Of a DNA stretch of 64,000 nucleotides, positions 1 to 11,098 are shown one piece after another. This stretch comes from Timema cristinae. Its lineage: Eukaryota; Arthropoda; Insecta; Phasmatodea; Timematidae. The stretch's first letter is position 1; each line of letters begins with the position of its first letter. Location: the NCBI GenBank assembly GCA_039000515.1, contig JBCFYV010001001.1:941830-1005829 (forward strand), read 5' to 3'. Below the pieces are notes generated by a model. The model was not told the DNA's origin and ran no database searches. It saw only the letters and a program-made list of their open reading frames with translations. The position numbers were made by a program, and so were the translations under genes.

Positions 1-39
1 GTTAGGGAGCTCCAAAGAATCGACTGTCGACACCCACAT
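1..39 (-). pseudogene. 5' tip of a duplicated minus-strand Gr exon 1
   Basis: This is the counterpart of 20129-20167 and encodes the first 13 codons of the minus-strand Gr (MWVSTVDSLELPN). The rest of the exon would lie left of the window. Whether it belongs to a second gene or an allelic contig cannot be told here. Confidence 0.6.
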
Positions 40-507
40 TTTCTAATCAAATGTGGAAGAGCAAGGAACTAATTTAGATTATACTGCAGTTAAAGAGCAC
101 TAAAGCATATGTCCAAATTATAACCTCCATATTTTAATTTATTTAACTCCTTTGTCCTGACTTTGTACTGCGTCAGTGACCAACACTATAGTACCAGCGG
201 GCTGATGTATGGAAATTTCTTCTGATTTGATTACGAGGTTTTCGACCTCTGTAAGTTGTGAATGAACTTCATTTGTTCCTATGTTGTGTGGAGAGTCAAT
301 GGTTAGTAAATAAACAAACTACTACCAACGCACTCTTTAAAGTGACCAAGAATTAATCTGTTGCAGTATTGTATTTTCAGTAGTTTACTTCATTTTTCAT
401 ATCGATTCTTGTATCTCATTGTAAAATAAAAGTTACCAGTATTTTCTCTAAGGAAACACACAATTTTTTTAAAAATAAGAGGTATTTAACGTGCACTTAC
501 CTGCCTT

Positions 508-735
508 TTTGGCCACATGGTATAAGGCGTCACTCTCGCAATTAATAGCTGATGACGGGAATATAGAGGTTCGAACCCTTGTTGGTTGTATTGAAGGTGA
601 CTTTTCTAAATGTTTAACATTCTCCCTCCACGAAAATGCACGTGCACTATCTATAAACTTTTCTCCTCTTTAACACATTAATGTAGTTAATATATATGCG
701 TATTACCCAAACGGGTATTAATACGCGGTGACAAA
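508..735 (+). repeat. SINE family B copy
   Basis: A tRNA-like head (GGCCACATGGTATAAGGCGTC as A box; GGTTCGAACCC as B box) is followed by the family's middle region (CTCCCTCCACG) and the shared 3' tail (ACCCAAACGGGT...TACGCGGTGAC). A short ORF through it is not a gene. Confidence 0.8.
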
Positions 736-844
736 CGCAAAATTAATCAAGCGTAATGCCTATGGTTTCCCAACAAAACAAATTGTTAAACATAATTCAA
801 AACTTGTTTTAGCGCCATTGATTGTAATGATGCCTGATTCAGTG

Positions 845-1072
845 ATTGCATTGTCTAAGGCGTCATTCTCATGTTAGGCTAGACTGCTGATGACAGGGAT
901 ATCGGGGTCCGAATCCCGGTCGGATCTACTGAAGTTTTCTTACAATTATTTTTACACTCTCCCTCCACGCAAATGAGGGTAGCTTCCTCTAAATTCAACC
1001 TTCCTCACCCGTAACTCATCAGCGTAATTAGTATTTATTTATTTAACCTGAACAGGTTGTATGACGTGATAC
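845..1072 (+). repeat. SINE family B copy
   Basis: The head has a B box GGTCCGAATCCCGG. The body has CTCCCTCCACGCAAATG, then AACCTTCCTCACCC and a tail with AACCTGAACAGGTTGTATGACG. It is the second SINE of the duplicated block. Confidence 0.8.
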
Positions 1073-2611
1073 TAAAAAAATTATAATTATCTTACAAACT
1101 TCTTCTTAAATAATGCAAATAATTGATTTATTGTTAATTTAGTTACTACAATGGAATTAAATTACTTGACAATCTATTTTCACTATATCGCTCGATAGCT
1201 GTCTTTTTGTACAAATGATCTATTTGTAGGCCCTTTTCATACTTTATATAACCAAAAGAAGTACACTTCATATTTCATGCTATCGTTATTTCCATTATCT
1301 GAAGTATAAAATCGACGAAAGTTTAAAAGGACCCTTGAAACACCTTGTACGAGTACAGTATTTGAAGATTGATTTAAAAATTATGCTGACAGTTTATGTG
1401 AAATAAATTGCACACACAAAAAATATGTCAATTATATTTGAGAAATAAAATACTTACTATTCCTAGTTTACATCTCATGGTGACAAGTAAGTAAAGTAAG
1501 TACTCTTTGACGTATAACTTATTTATAAATAAAATATAGTAAAAATCGAACGAAATCTTTTTCGTCCTTTACGATTGAAAATCATTTGTGAAATTATTTC
1601 CATTTTGTACAGTAATATTTTGATGACTTTTGGCTCACTTAAAATTGATGGTGGTAATAATAGTAGTACAAACTTTCTCCTATAGTGTGTTACGAAAAAC
1701 ATTGACTTTTAAAAAAAATCACACATCAATAATCTAACTTTAAACATTTTATACAAAAAAAAACAAGTATACAGTATTATTTGTCAGGTCAAATGCTTCA
1801 CATATATTCATTATAAAAAAAAAATCGCTGAGTCATTTTAGAAAATTTTTGTTTCGTCAAACAACACTCGTCAATAAAACACCCTATAATTATTTAAAGG
1901 CTAGAGTCAAAATTAGAAAATATGTTTCACACCCTTTTTTGGGTGAATTCTGTACAGCTTTTTATAATTCTCTCACCTTATATAATTTATCCTAGAAAGA
2001 CTGTTTAAAATCTCTAATCTAGTAGTGGTGGGACGCCATTAAATTTTTAAAATTTAAATAAGTTAAAAGTAAGCCAATAATAAAAGTGATTCTTAAATTT
2101 TGAGTTGTTCATACATTACCTGTTATTGTATCATATTTTATCTGTATGTTATATTTTTAAAGAAAAATAACTTTTGTCATATTGGAATGAAATATCTAAA
2201 AAAATACAATTTGTCACAACCCACTGTCGAGTGTTTTAACAACAAATTTTACAAAGAACGTTTGAAATCCCTCATTAACATATAAAAAACATGAACGTAA
2301 TGACATTATAATCATATTACTTTCCTTTCTTCGAAATTTTCATGTAACATTAATTTGAAAATATCACATCTTAATTTTCTTGGATAGCGACATCTTGATA
2401 GAGTATTATTTTTAAGGATTTTAAGGATTTATAGATATATAACACATTCTTTATTTCGTCTAATCAATATTGTTGTACAATAAATATAAGTTCGATGATT
2501 TAGTTACAAGACTTTACTATTATAACTGATCATACAATATCTCTTATCTAGAAGCAAGAGAGGGAAATATTATACTAAAATTTACAATGGACTAAAATTT
2601 GAGACTGTATA

Positions 2612-2780
2612 ATGCCACCAAATAAACATTTATATTGTATCAAATCAACATTGTCAAGCGTTGCAACATCAACCACTTTCGGCAATAAACAACAAATGAA
2701 TGAGTTTAATGAAAGTATAAGGCCGATCGTAATGGTGCTCAAAGTGTTCGGTGTTTTTCCTATTCAAATTCAAACTACAG
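2612..2780 (+). pseudogene. Orphan Gr first exon (duplicate)
   Basis: This is a duplicate of exon 1 of the plus-strand Gr at 22782-22950. It has the same ATG, the same conserved [19 protein letters not shown] segment and the same phase-1 donor (ACAG|GTACAG), with one Ser/Leu difference near the N-terminus. No plus-strand Gr exon follows: the gap begins 129 bp later, then copia, then a minus-strand Gr. It is either an assembly duplicate or an isolated exon. Confidence 0.8.
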
Positions 2781-2909
2781 GTACAGTATATTTGAACTAA
2801 AAACTACATATAATGCGTAGCAAAAATGTCTTAAATGAATTCTCTAGCTCATATTTATTCTTCTCTACCATTTTCTATTAATTGAATTTAAAATCCAAAC
2901 ACAGGAAAT

Positions 2910-3009
2910 NNNNNNNNNNNNNNNNNNNNNNNNNNNNNNNNNNNNNNNNNNNNNNNNNNNNNNNNNNNNNNNNNNNNNNNNNNNNNNNNNNNNNNNNNNN
3001 NNNNNNNNN
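2910..3009. other. Assembly gap, 100 N
   Basis: Exactly 100 N, the usual placeholder for a gap of unknown size. It joins the duplicated block to a contig that begins inside the 5' LTR of a copia element. Confidence 0.99.
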
Positions 3010-3062
3010 TAAGTTAACAGTCGTTAAAGCATCAACTAACTCCTAATGTGCACTTTGCATTA

Positions 3063-3076
3063 GGTTATGGGCCCAG
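3063..3076 (+). promoter_or_regulatory. Copia primer binding site (initiator Met tRNA half)
   Basis: GGTTATGGGCCCAG is complementary to the anticodon-stem region of eukaryotic initiator tRNA-Met (CTGGGCCCATAACC), not to its 3' end. Drosophila copia is known to prime from such a tRNA half-molecule. The site sits three bases after the end of the 5' LTR, as expected. Confidence 0.85.
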
Positions 3077-3262
3077 TACATTGTGCTATATTTATTTGTG
3101 TGTTCATGAAACGGGTTTGCTGACAATTTAAACTCATTGGCGTATATGATAATGGTAGTGAATACAATTCTAACTCTTTGGCGTCTGTAATGACGGTTCG
3201 TGAAGTAGTGCGCGTATTTTCTCTAGTTCTTTCATCACGAAGTTTAACTTAAACATTTAAAA

Positions 3263-6200
3263 ATGAATTCTTCGAGCAATCTAGCTATGGTAGAAAAACT
3301 TGTCGGTAGAGAAAATTATTCCAGTTGAAAATTCGCGATGGAAACCCTGAAGCCTGAAACAGCAATAGTTCAAGACAAGAAGAAAGAGGATAAGGCTCTT
3401 TCGAAGATATATTAGCCTTTGACCCTGTAAATTATTTCCATTTGAAGGCTGCTAAGACTTTCAGAAGCATAGACTGCTCTTGAAAGAGCATTTGAAGACT
3501 CTGGATTAACATGCTGAGCTGGTTTGCTAAAGACCCTTGTCACAACGCAACTAGTCAAATGCAAATCGATTGAACCATTTTGTGACCAAATTATTTCAAC
3601 CTCCCAAAGATTAAATGATAATGGATTTGAAGTTAAAGCTGAATGGGTTGGGACTTTATTGCTTGCAGGTATTCCTTGATAATGGGCCTTGAGAGTTCGG
3701 GGGTCAATATCACTGCTTCGGTTAAAGTAAAACTTTTACAGGACGTAAAATTGCAAGGTAGTTATGAAACCCCTGGTAGTGAATTGGAACTTTATGCATC
3801 TAAATCTAGCCATAAAAATAATAACAATCCTCCAAAATGTTTTATTTGTTATCAGACAAATCATGTTGCTTAGTTTTGCTGTTATAAGAAGAAAAAATGA
3901 AAAATGACAATCCCGAAAACAGAGCCTAATGGAAAAAGATCCAAAATCAAAACGGGCCTCTCTGGCGTATTTTTCTACCAAAATTATGTGTTAAAAGATA
4001 AATCAGCATGGTATTTAGATTCGGTTTCATCTACCCATATCACTACAGATGAAAATTGCCTAAGTAATATCATTGCTAAGAATGCCAAGTTACTAGTGCT
4101 AAAAGCACTGTCCTGGTTGCTGAATCCATTGGTAGTGTAGATATACTGTTATTAATAAAAAACGATAGTATAAAATTAGAGGCAAAGAATGTCTTATACA
4201 TTCTGGATGCTGCCTTAAATTTATTATGTCAGCAGAATTGTTCACCAAGGACATGTTGTTACCTTTGATTAAAAAAAAAAGGTGGACATGTCCTTAATGA
4301 ATATGGTAGAATTGTTACTACAGCCCTTTAAGCGAAGCAAAAGACATAGCAATGATGTCTTGGAGGTAATACATTCTGACCTATGCGTGGCAATGGAAAC
4401 TCACTCTATCAGCGAAGCAAGTATTTCTTGACATTTGTTGACGATCACTACCACAAAAAGTTTGTGTATTTTTTTAAGGAAAAATAATAAGTGGCCGATG
4501 CCTTTAATGATTTCAAAGCGCTTGTATAAAATCAACTGGCGAGAAAATTTAAAAAAAACCTCGCTCCAACAGTGGGAAAGAATATGTTGGTAAAAGTTTA
4601 AGAACAAACTTCATTTGGCGGGAATTATTCATCAACTGATAATTTGGCATACACCAGAACAAAATGGCAACGCCGAATGAACCAACAACACACTTGTTGA
4701 AAAGGCGAAAACTATGTTGATTGATGCCATCTCCCAAAGCGATTTTGGGCTGAGGCTGTGGCTACGGCAGTTTACCTAGCCAACAGGTCCCCAACAAAAA
4801 TAATTAATGACAAAATTCATGAAGTGTGGAGTGGTGAAATTCCTGAACTTTTCCATCCCAGGATTTTCAGATGTGAATCAACGGCGCATGTCCCAAAATT
4901 CATTCGAAAGAAATTGGATCATACATCTCAAAAACTAACTTTTGTGGGCTACTGTGAAAATATCAGGGGTTATCGAGGGATTAACCCCAAAAATGGTAAA
5001 ATCACTATTAGTAGGGATATTATTTTCTTAGGAACACCTTATATAGAAAAATATTATGAAGGTACTCCTAAGAACAAGGTCAGTTCACCTTCATCTAATC
5101 TAGTAACCGAAGAAGAATCTGTCCAAGAACATTTTGATGGTCAAGAACAATGAAAAGACTGACACAGAGTCGATATCTAAAGAAACACCATAGACTCCAG
5201 TGCCTGTAGATAGCACCCCGAGACGTAGTACAGGTAAAAAAAAAATGGCCAGACTATGTCACCTACTTGGCTGAGGAGGAAAAATCATTGGCTATCTCTG
5301 ATATAGAATCTGAGACATAGACAGCTGCTGAGGCACTTTCAAATGCAGAGTATGAAAATTTGATATAAGCAATGAAAAATAAATTGACTCACTCATCAAA
5401 AATAATACTATGCGATTGTCGATTACTCTCCAGGAAGAAAATCCCTGCTAGAAAAATGAGTATTAAAAATTAAAAATGATGAAACCACAAAGTAACAAAA
5501 ATTTAAAGCTCGAATTGTAGTAAAAGTCTGTGCTCAGACAGCAGGTATAAATTATCAGGATACATACTCCCCTGTCGTAAAATATTCATCCTTAAGATAC
5601 CTCTCTTCCCTGGCCATGAAAGAAGATTTAAAATAGACTACATGGATTTTACAACCATATACTTGTACAGAAACCTGGAAGAGGTAAATTTATGTGAAGC
5701 CACCTCCAGAAGTGACTGATGAACAACAGGGAAAATTGTGGCGTTTTAGAAAATCTATTTCTGGTTTAAAAGAGTTAGATAAATGCTGGAATAAGACACT
5801 TCATAAAGTGATCACAGGTCTTGGTCTAAAACAATCTTAAGCAGATCCTTGTATTTATTTTAGCAGGTACAAGGATGAAGCTGTCATTGTTGTGCCTTAT
5901 GTGGATGATATTTGATAATTTTTTTTACCATAAGAAAAGGGCTAAAGATCTAATAAGGAAGAAATTGGTCTCAAAATTTGATATGAAGGATCTTATTCAG
6001 GTTAGTCATTGTCTTGGCACGAGAATCTCAAGATATACTAAAAACAGCAACTGTGGATTGATCAGAAAGGGTATATCGAAACAATCCTGGAGAAATTTCG
6101 AATGACGGACTCAAAGCTGGTTTCGACCCCCTTGGATTCGAGCTTGTCGTTTTTGGAAACATCGACAAAAAATACTCTCAGCCTGAAGGAGAGGGAAGTA

Positions 6201-6893
6201 CACCACAACCACATATTCCATATAAAGAAGCCATTGGAAGCTTGTACGCCTCCCAGATCACCAGACCAGACACTTCTTTTAGCGTGAACTTGTTGGGCAG
6301 ATTTAACAAGAACTTTTCTGTTGTTCTCTGGAATGCTCTTAATTTTGTGTTGATGTATATTAAAGGTACGTTAAATTACAAGTTGGAATTTATCAAAAAC
6401 TGAAATTGGGATCTAGAAGGGCTTTATGACTGGGTAAATAGGGTTAATGATCGGTTTTCAATTTCTGGTTTTAATTTCAAATTACAAAGATGCTTAATCT
6501 TGTGGTATAGCAAAACACAAAACACAACAACATAGCTTTGTCACCCACTGAGGCAGAATACATGGCCCTGTCGTTTACGGGATTTTCCATACAGAAAGCC
6601 CAATGGCTTCAGAAATTAATTAATGAGTTAGATTATAGACCGGAAAAGGAACCTGTAAAAATATTTTCAGATCAGATTAGGGCCATCAGTATTGGGAAAA
6701 AATTCCATAGTAAGTCCAAAGTTTAAACACATGATTTGAAGTACCATTTTATAAGGGAGCACATTGTAAATGAGAATGTTGTTGTTGAGTACTTACCATT
6801 AGGTAGCATGCCTGCTGATGTACTTACCAAACCTTTGCCTAGAGTGGTTTACATAAGGCATGTATAAGATTTTGGCCTTGCCAAAATTAATTT
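3263..6893 (+). pseudogene. Copia gag-pol pseudogene
   Basis: Gag starts at ATG 3263 with MNSSSNLAMVEKLVGRENYS, then a stop where copia gags have Trp. A CX2CX4HX4C zinc knuckle lies near 3838-3880 and contains a stop. The protease shows AWYLDSVSSTH near 4006, where DSG/DTG-type residues are expected. Integrase remnants include HTPEQNGNAE near 4650 and YLANRSPT near 4770. The reverse transcriptase YVDD box is near 5900, cut by a stop. RNase H has SPTEAEYMAL at 6541. The C-terminal tail MPADVLTKPLPR is near 6808. At least ten in-frame stops or shifts break the polyprotein. Confidence 0.92.
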
Positions 6894-6974
6894 AATATGT
6901 TTATGTCAAAGCATGTATAATGTGTCAGATTATAGAGCTGGATGGTAGAGGATATAATTATATTCTAGGAGGAG

Positions 6975-7140
6975 TGTTGAGATATGAATGAATATCCATC
7001 TATCCATATTGTGTATGCCTATCAAACTTATTATGGTTCCATAGTTATAGTGAAGTGTCAGCCCCTGCGGATGTATATAGTCTTTGACTCTGGGTTTGGG
7101 AGGGGGAGGGTGTATATCTGACTAATCATTGTGTTTTGCA
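6975..7140 (+). mobile_element. Copia 3' LTR (putative)
   Basis: It begins TGTTGAGATATG right after the purine tract and ends GTGTTTTGCA, similar to the CACTTTGCA end of the 5' LTR at 3059. At about 166 bp it is short for copia. The boundaries are inferred because the 5' partner is mostly in the gap and only its last ~50 bp, poorly conserved, can be compared. Confidence 0.6.
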
Positions 7141-7468
7141 CTTTTCATCATTAATCCACAATTAGCTTTATGAAACCAAACTATAATCTTACTTGTAAAA
7201 GAGTTTTAAATCATACCATTTCATTACAAGTAATTATTTGTAGCTTCATAATTTTCTCATTTCTTACAAATTATAAGTTAATTCTCTTGTAAAAAAGTAG
7301 ACCTGTAGTTTTATGAAACAGGCCACTCATGGTGAAAGTGCGAACCTACGCGAACTCTTTCCATTGTTAAATTTTTTTAATAAGGAATAAAATTGGATAT
7401 ATTTTATTTTTAAGTAAGATGATGAAACTAAATAATTGAGTTTTTGTAGTTTGTGAGGTACTCATTAC
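7141..7468. other. AT-rich spacer, no feature seen
   Basis: Sequence between the copia element and exon 6 of the minus-strand Gr. I searched both strands for the two missing 3' Gr exons (LGGY-type and the TY(x)5Q tail) and found neither. Confidence 0.6.
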
Positions 7469-7540
7469 TTCTTGATAGGTTTCTTCATCAACTGTGGTCA
7501 TGCGAATTAACAGCAACGTTTCCTGGAACTTGACACCTAC
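7469..7540 (-). CDS. Minus-strand Gr exon 6
   Basis: Acceptor TTTATACAG|GTAGGT, donor CAAGAA|GTAATG, 72 nt, phase 0 both ends. It encodes VGVKFQETLLLIRMTTVDEE then TYQE, the intracellular loop before TM7. This is the last exon I can find for the gene. Confidence 0.85.
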
Positions 7541-10303
7541 CTGTATAAACAAACAAAGCATATTTTACCATTTGATAAAGGTGTCAACCAGTTTGCTTTG
7601 ACGATTTATAAATAGGGCTGGACACAAGCTCTGCTTAGCTCGAAAGGACGATGGATTACACTATGAGCCTATCTTATAAGCTATACCAGGGATTGTTAAC
7701 CTTATAGTAGTGTTGTGCCGAAGTTATATTGCAAAGTCGTCAGCGTGCCAACCAACCTATGCCCATCCAAATCGTTTATATTTTTATACTAGTTACAACT
7801 TGTAAAACCAATTTAAGTTGATCTTGTAAAATGTAAATGTAACAAAATGTTTCTAACTCGACTACATTAAATAACTACTGTTTCATGAATATTTAAATAT
7901 TTTAATATAAATCAGAATACATACTAAAGTTATAAATGATTTTTTGCAAAATTTAAATTCTGAAGGCATTATTTTGAGATTTTAAAACAAAACAATTGAA
8001 TAATTGAAACATAAAACACGTTTTAGAATTATTACTCACATCAATAGTTTTAATTAAAAATAAAGGTTTTATATGATTTTTATTCAAATCGCTCAGCGTA
8101 ATATTGAAAATCGTTCCTCGTGCTGTAGGTTGCCGACCCCTGATCTATACCATAGAGTAATAATGAAAGGTAAGCTTGCTACCTCACATGGTTAACGAAT
8201 GGAGCATTCGTTGATCAAAATTGTCTAAAGTGAAATTGTTTGTGTTTGCTCGCGATTCAGTCTTCTTTTTCTATGTGTTATTTAGGGTTTCACATTACTG
8301 ATTAAGCAACAGTTTTTTTTAAATATGCTTTAAAATATGATTAAATATATTTAGTAGGCCTAATGTTTGACACCGAAACATTGTCACTTTTTAAAAACAA
8401 CTTTTTCTGCGCGTGTGCCAGCCAAGGCCGTAGCCAGCCAATAATTTCAGGGGGCGGTGGGCACATACTTCAATTGCCGGAATCTAGAAACAAATTCTAA
8501 ATGATAAAGATTCTAGAAGCTATCTGAAGGTTTTTTTTATGGCAACATAACCCCCTAACTGCCGAAGGCTAGGAAAATTTCAAAATATTAAACATCTCTA
8601 GAAGCTCTCTGAAGTGCTTTTTATGGTAACAAAGTGGCCTAAATTGTACTTGTATCTTAATTTTGATATCGTTTGAGCCATAAATAAAGACATATACATT
8701 TTGATCATAAAATTTCAGGGGGGCTTAAACCCCAACCTACCCCTTGGCGCCAGCCCTCTTTTTACCGTGGTTTCAAACGTTTACTGAACTGAAATGTGGT
8801 CAGGTAATGAGTTTTAAACCAATCACGAAAAATATGTAATAATTGCGCAGGTTCCTCAATTTTGGCCAGGCTTCTCCATAAAATCTGCGTTGAGGAACCA
8901 ACCAAATTTCGAAACCAACTGACTTAATCAGTGTGCATGCGCCTAAACCAACAGATTCAATACGCGGATACGTCTACAAAATGAGATACAAGTAAATACC
9001 TGTGTCTATAACTGTTGTGAAATGATTTTAAATAACTCGTTAAATTAAAAGTGTATCATTCTCGTTCTGTGAAAATTTGTTTCACTACAGAGTACATTAA
9101 TTAGAAAACAGCCATCGCGACGATAATCTAAAATATCTACTAGAAAATTAAACAAATTGTTAATCAGCCACTTTTAGTTTTCGCTGCAAAGTATTATGGG
9201 TCTAAATATTAATTATTAATTGCTGCACCACTCAAGTAGATTCTGCTCTGAGTTTTCGATGGAAGTGTCAATTAAGCTTTGGTCTTTAACAAGTTACCCC
9301 AGGGGCTCCCGAACTTTTTAAGGCCACCCTTCACATGTCAGATTTTTCATGTGACGCCCTGTACCTAATTTTTTTTTTTAAATTGCCCAAATTCTATTTG
9401 GTGGCAATAAAAACACTACTATTTACATTACTAGCCCTGGTGCGTCGCGACTCACAGCTCGGGAACCTATATGTTACCCACTTGTCTTTTGTGTCCAAAT
9501 CGTATTCTCGAGTACTTTGCTGTTTACGTCTAGTGGTATTTGTTCGAGATGGAACTGATCGCTGAACATCTCATTATATTGATTGAAACTTTACCACAAT
9601 ATGTATTTAGGATGAAAGAGAGAAATAAATGGTCGTAACAAAGAAAAGGAACAACATAAACTATTTGCTAGGCGTAAGGTCAGTTACTTGTTCTGCTCTG
9701 AAGGAAGAAACAGGCAACAAGTCAAAACGTTTTTAGTCAATACAAAAACATAATGGAACAAAATCTTTTGTTTAGTACCAAATTGTTTTTGTTTTCAGAA
9801 CGTTTTGACTAATCAGTGTGCACCCCTCTTAATCAAGGAAGATGATCACATGATTTATAAATAACTTAAAGTTAAAAAAATTGATGTGAATATGGACAAG
9901 ATTTGTTCTCCATTTATAAAGAGAAAATAAACAACTTTACCCGCACAATTATTATCACGTAAAAAATATTATTAAATATAAAATGTAAAAATCTGCTGAT
10001 ACAATCTGTATTCATAAGGATATATTGAGAATGTATACATTATAAGTTTGTACATCTTAATAATATACTATTTTAGACGCGAGCAAGGCAAAGGCGAAGG
10101 TAAATATTCCAACGGGGGTCCTAATAGAAAATTTGACTATACTTTTAGCCAATAAAATAATTTATCCATGGATCCCCATTTTCTCCGCCTTTGGATGCGA
10201 ACCATATGAATATTTGATTTTTTCTCCTTGCTTTTTTTTTACCCATTTCATAGTGACATTTATTTTCTGCTGAACTTCTACTAAACTTTTTTGCACATTT
10301 AAT

Positions 10304-10363
<60 letters not shown>

Positions 10364-11013
10364 AATATATAATTATTTTCACTATTTATATCTCGATCTT
10401 CCCCTCCTCCCTGTGGGCTGGATATGTCAGGATAGCTTGCGGTAGGGGTTAGGTTACAGGCAAGGTAGTTGTGTGGGTTCTAAATAATACGCAAGGTTAC
10501 GAATTTTCATTTAATAGAAGTTACTAAAAGATGATAAAAAAAACTATGATGTTTATACGAAATATGAAAGAAATATAGAGATTAGACGCTTGCGCTCGTG
10601 GAAGAACTCGCTTACTCGTGAAAATTTAGACCAATGGAATTGACTTACACAGCTCGCGACCCCCTACAGAACTCTATCTTGGAACCCTGGGCTAGATTGA
10701 TGCCCTTTATGTACAAGTGCTACTGATGACGACTCTAAAGATGTAGTATACTATGGTCCGGCGTCGGGCAGCATTTTTGCCTGCGTATTGATGGAATTGT
10801 GACAGCCCCGATGTTAACAAATAAAAGTCTTTTATAGCCCACTATGGCCCCTTTCCTGGTCAACTGGAACATACATTGCTATGAGTAGTCAGTATTCCCC
10901 TTTAACGTTTCTAGTTCATTACCTCACTACGCTAAGCCAGCAATACTTAAGCCGTGTGTCCACTCGAGTTATGTAAACCAAAACAAACACCCCAACATTG
11001 CTCAGGGCTATTA

Positions 11014-11098
<85 letters not shown>

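Larger units (their letters stand above)
1..2909. repeat. Segmental duplication or haplotig, copy 1
   Basis: This segment matches 20129-23079 almost base for base, with scattered single-base differences and one indel of about 44 bp (extra in the other copy near 22498-22541). The match begins at the first base of the window, so the copy may extend further left. It ends at the scaffold gap. In the other copy the sequence runs on past the equivalent point without a copia element. The segment holds two SINEs, the 5' tip of a minus-strand Gr exon 1 and a complete plus-strand Gr exon 1. Confidence 0.95.
3010..7140 (+). mobile_element. Decayed Ty1/copia LTR retrotransposon
   Basis: Visible parts in order are the 3' end of the 5' LTR (to about 3059, ending TTTGCA), a half-tRNA primer binding site, gag, protease, integrase, reverse transcriptase, RNase H, a purine-rich tract (AGGAGGAG) and a 3' LTR that begins TGTTGAGATA and ends TTTTGCA. 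The order gag-PR-IN-RT-RH identifies copia rather than gypsy. Most of the 5' LTR is in the gap. Stops and frameshifts run throughout, so it is dead. It lies 328 bp beyond the last visible exon of the minus-strand Gr. Confidence 0.92.
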
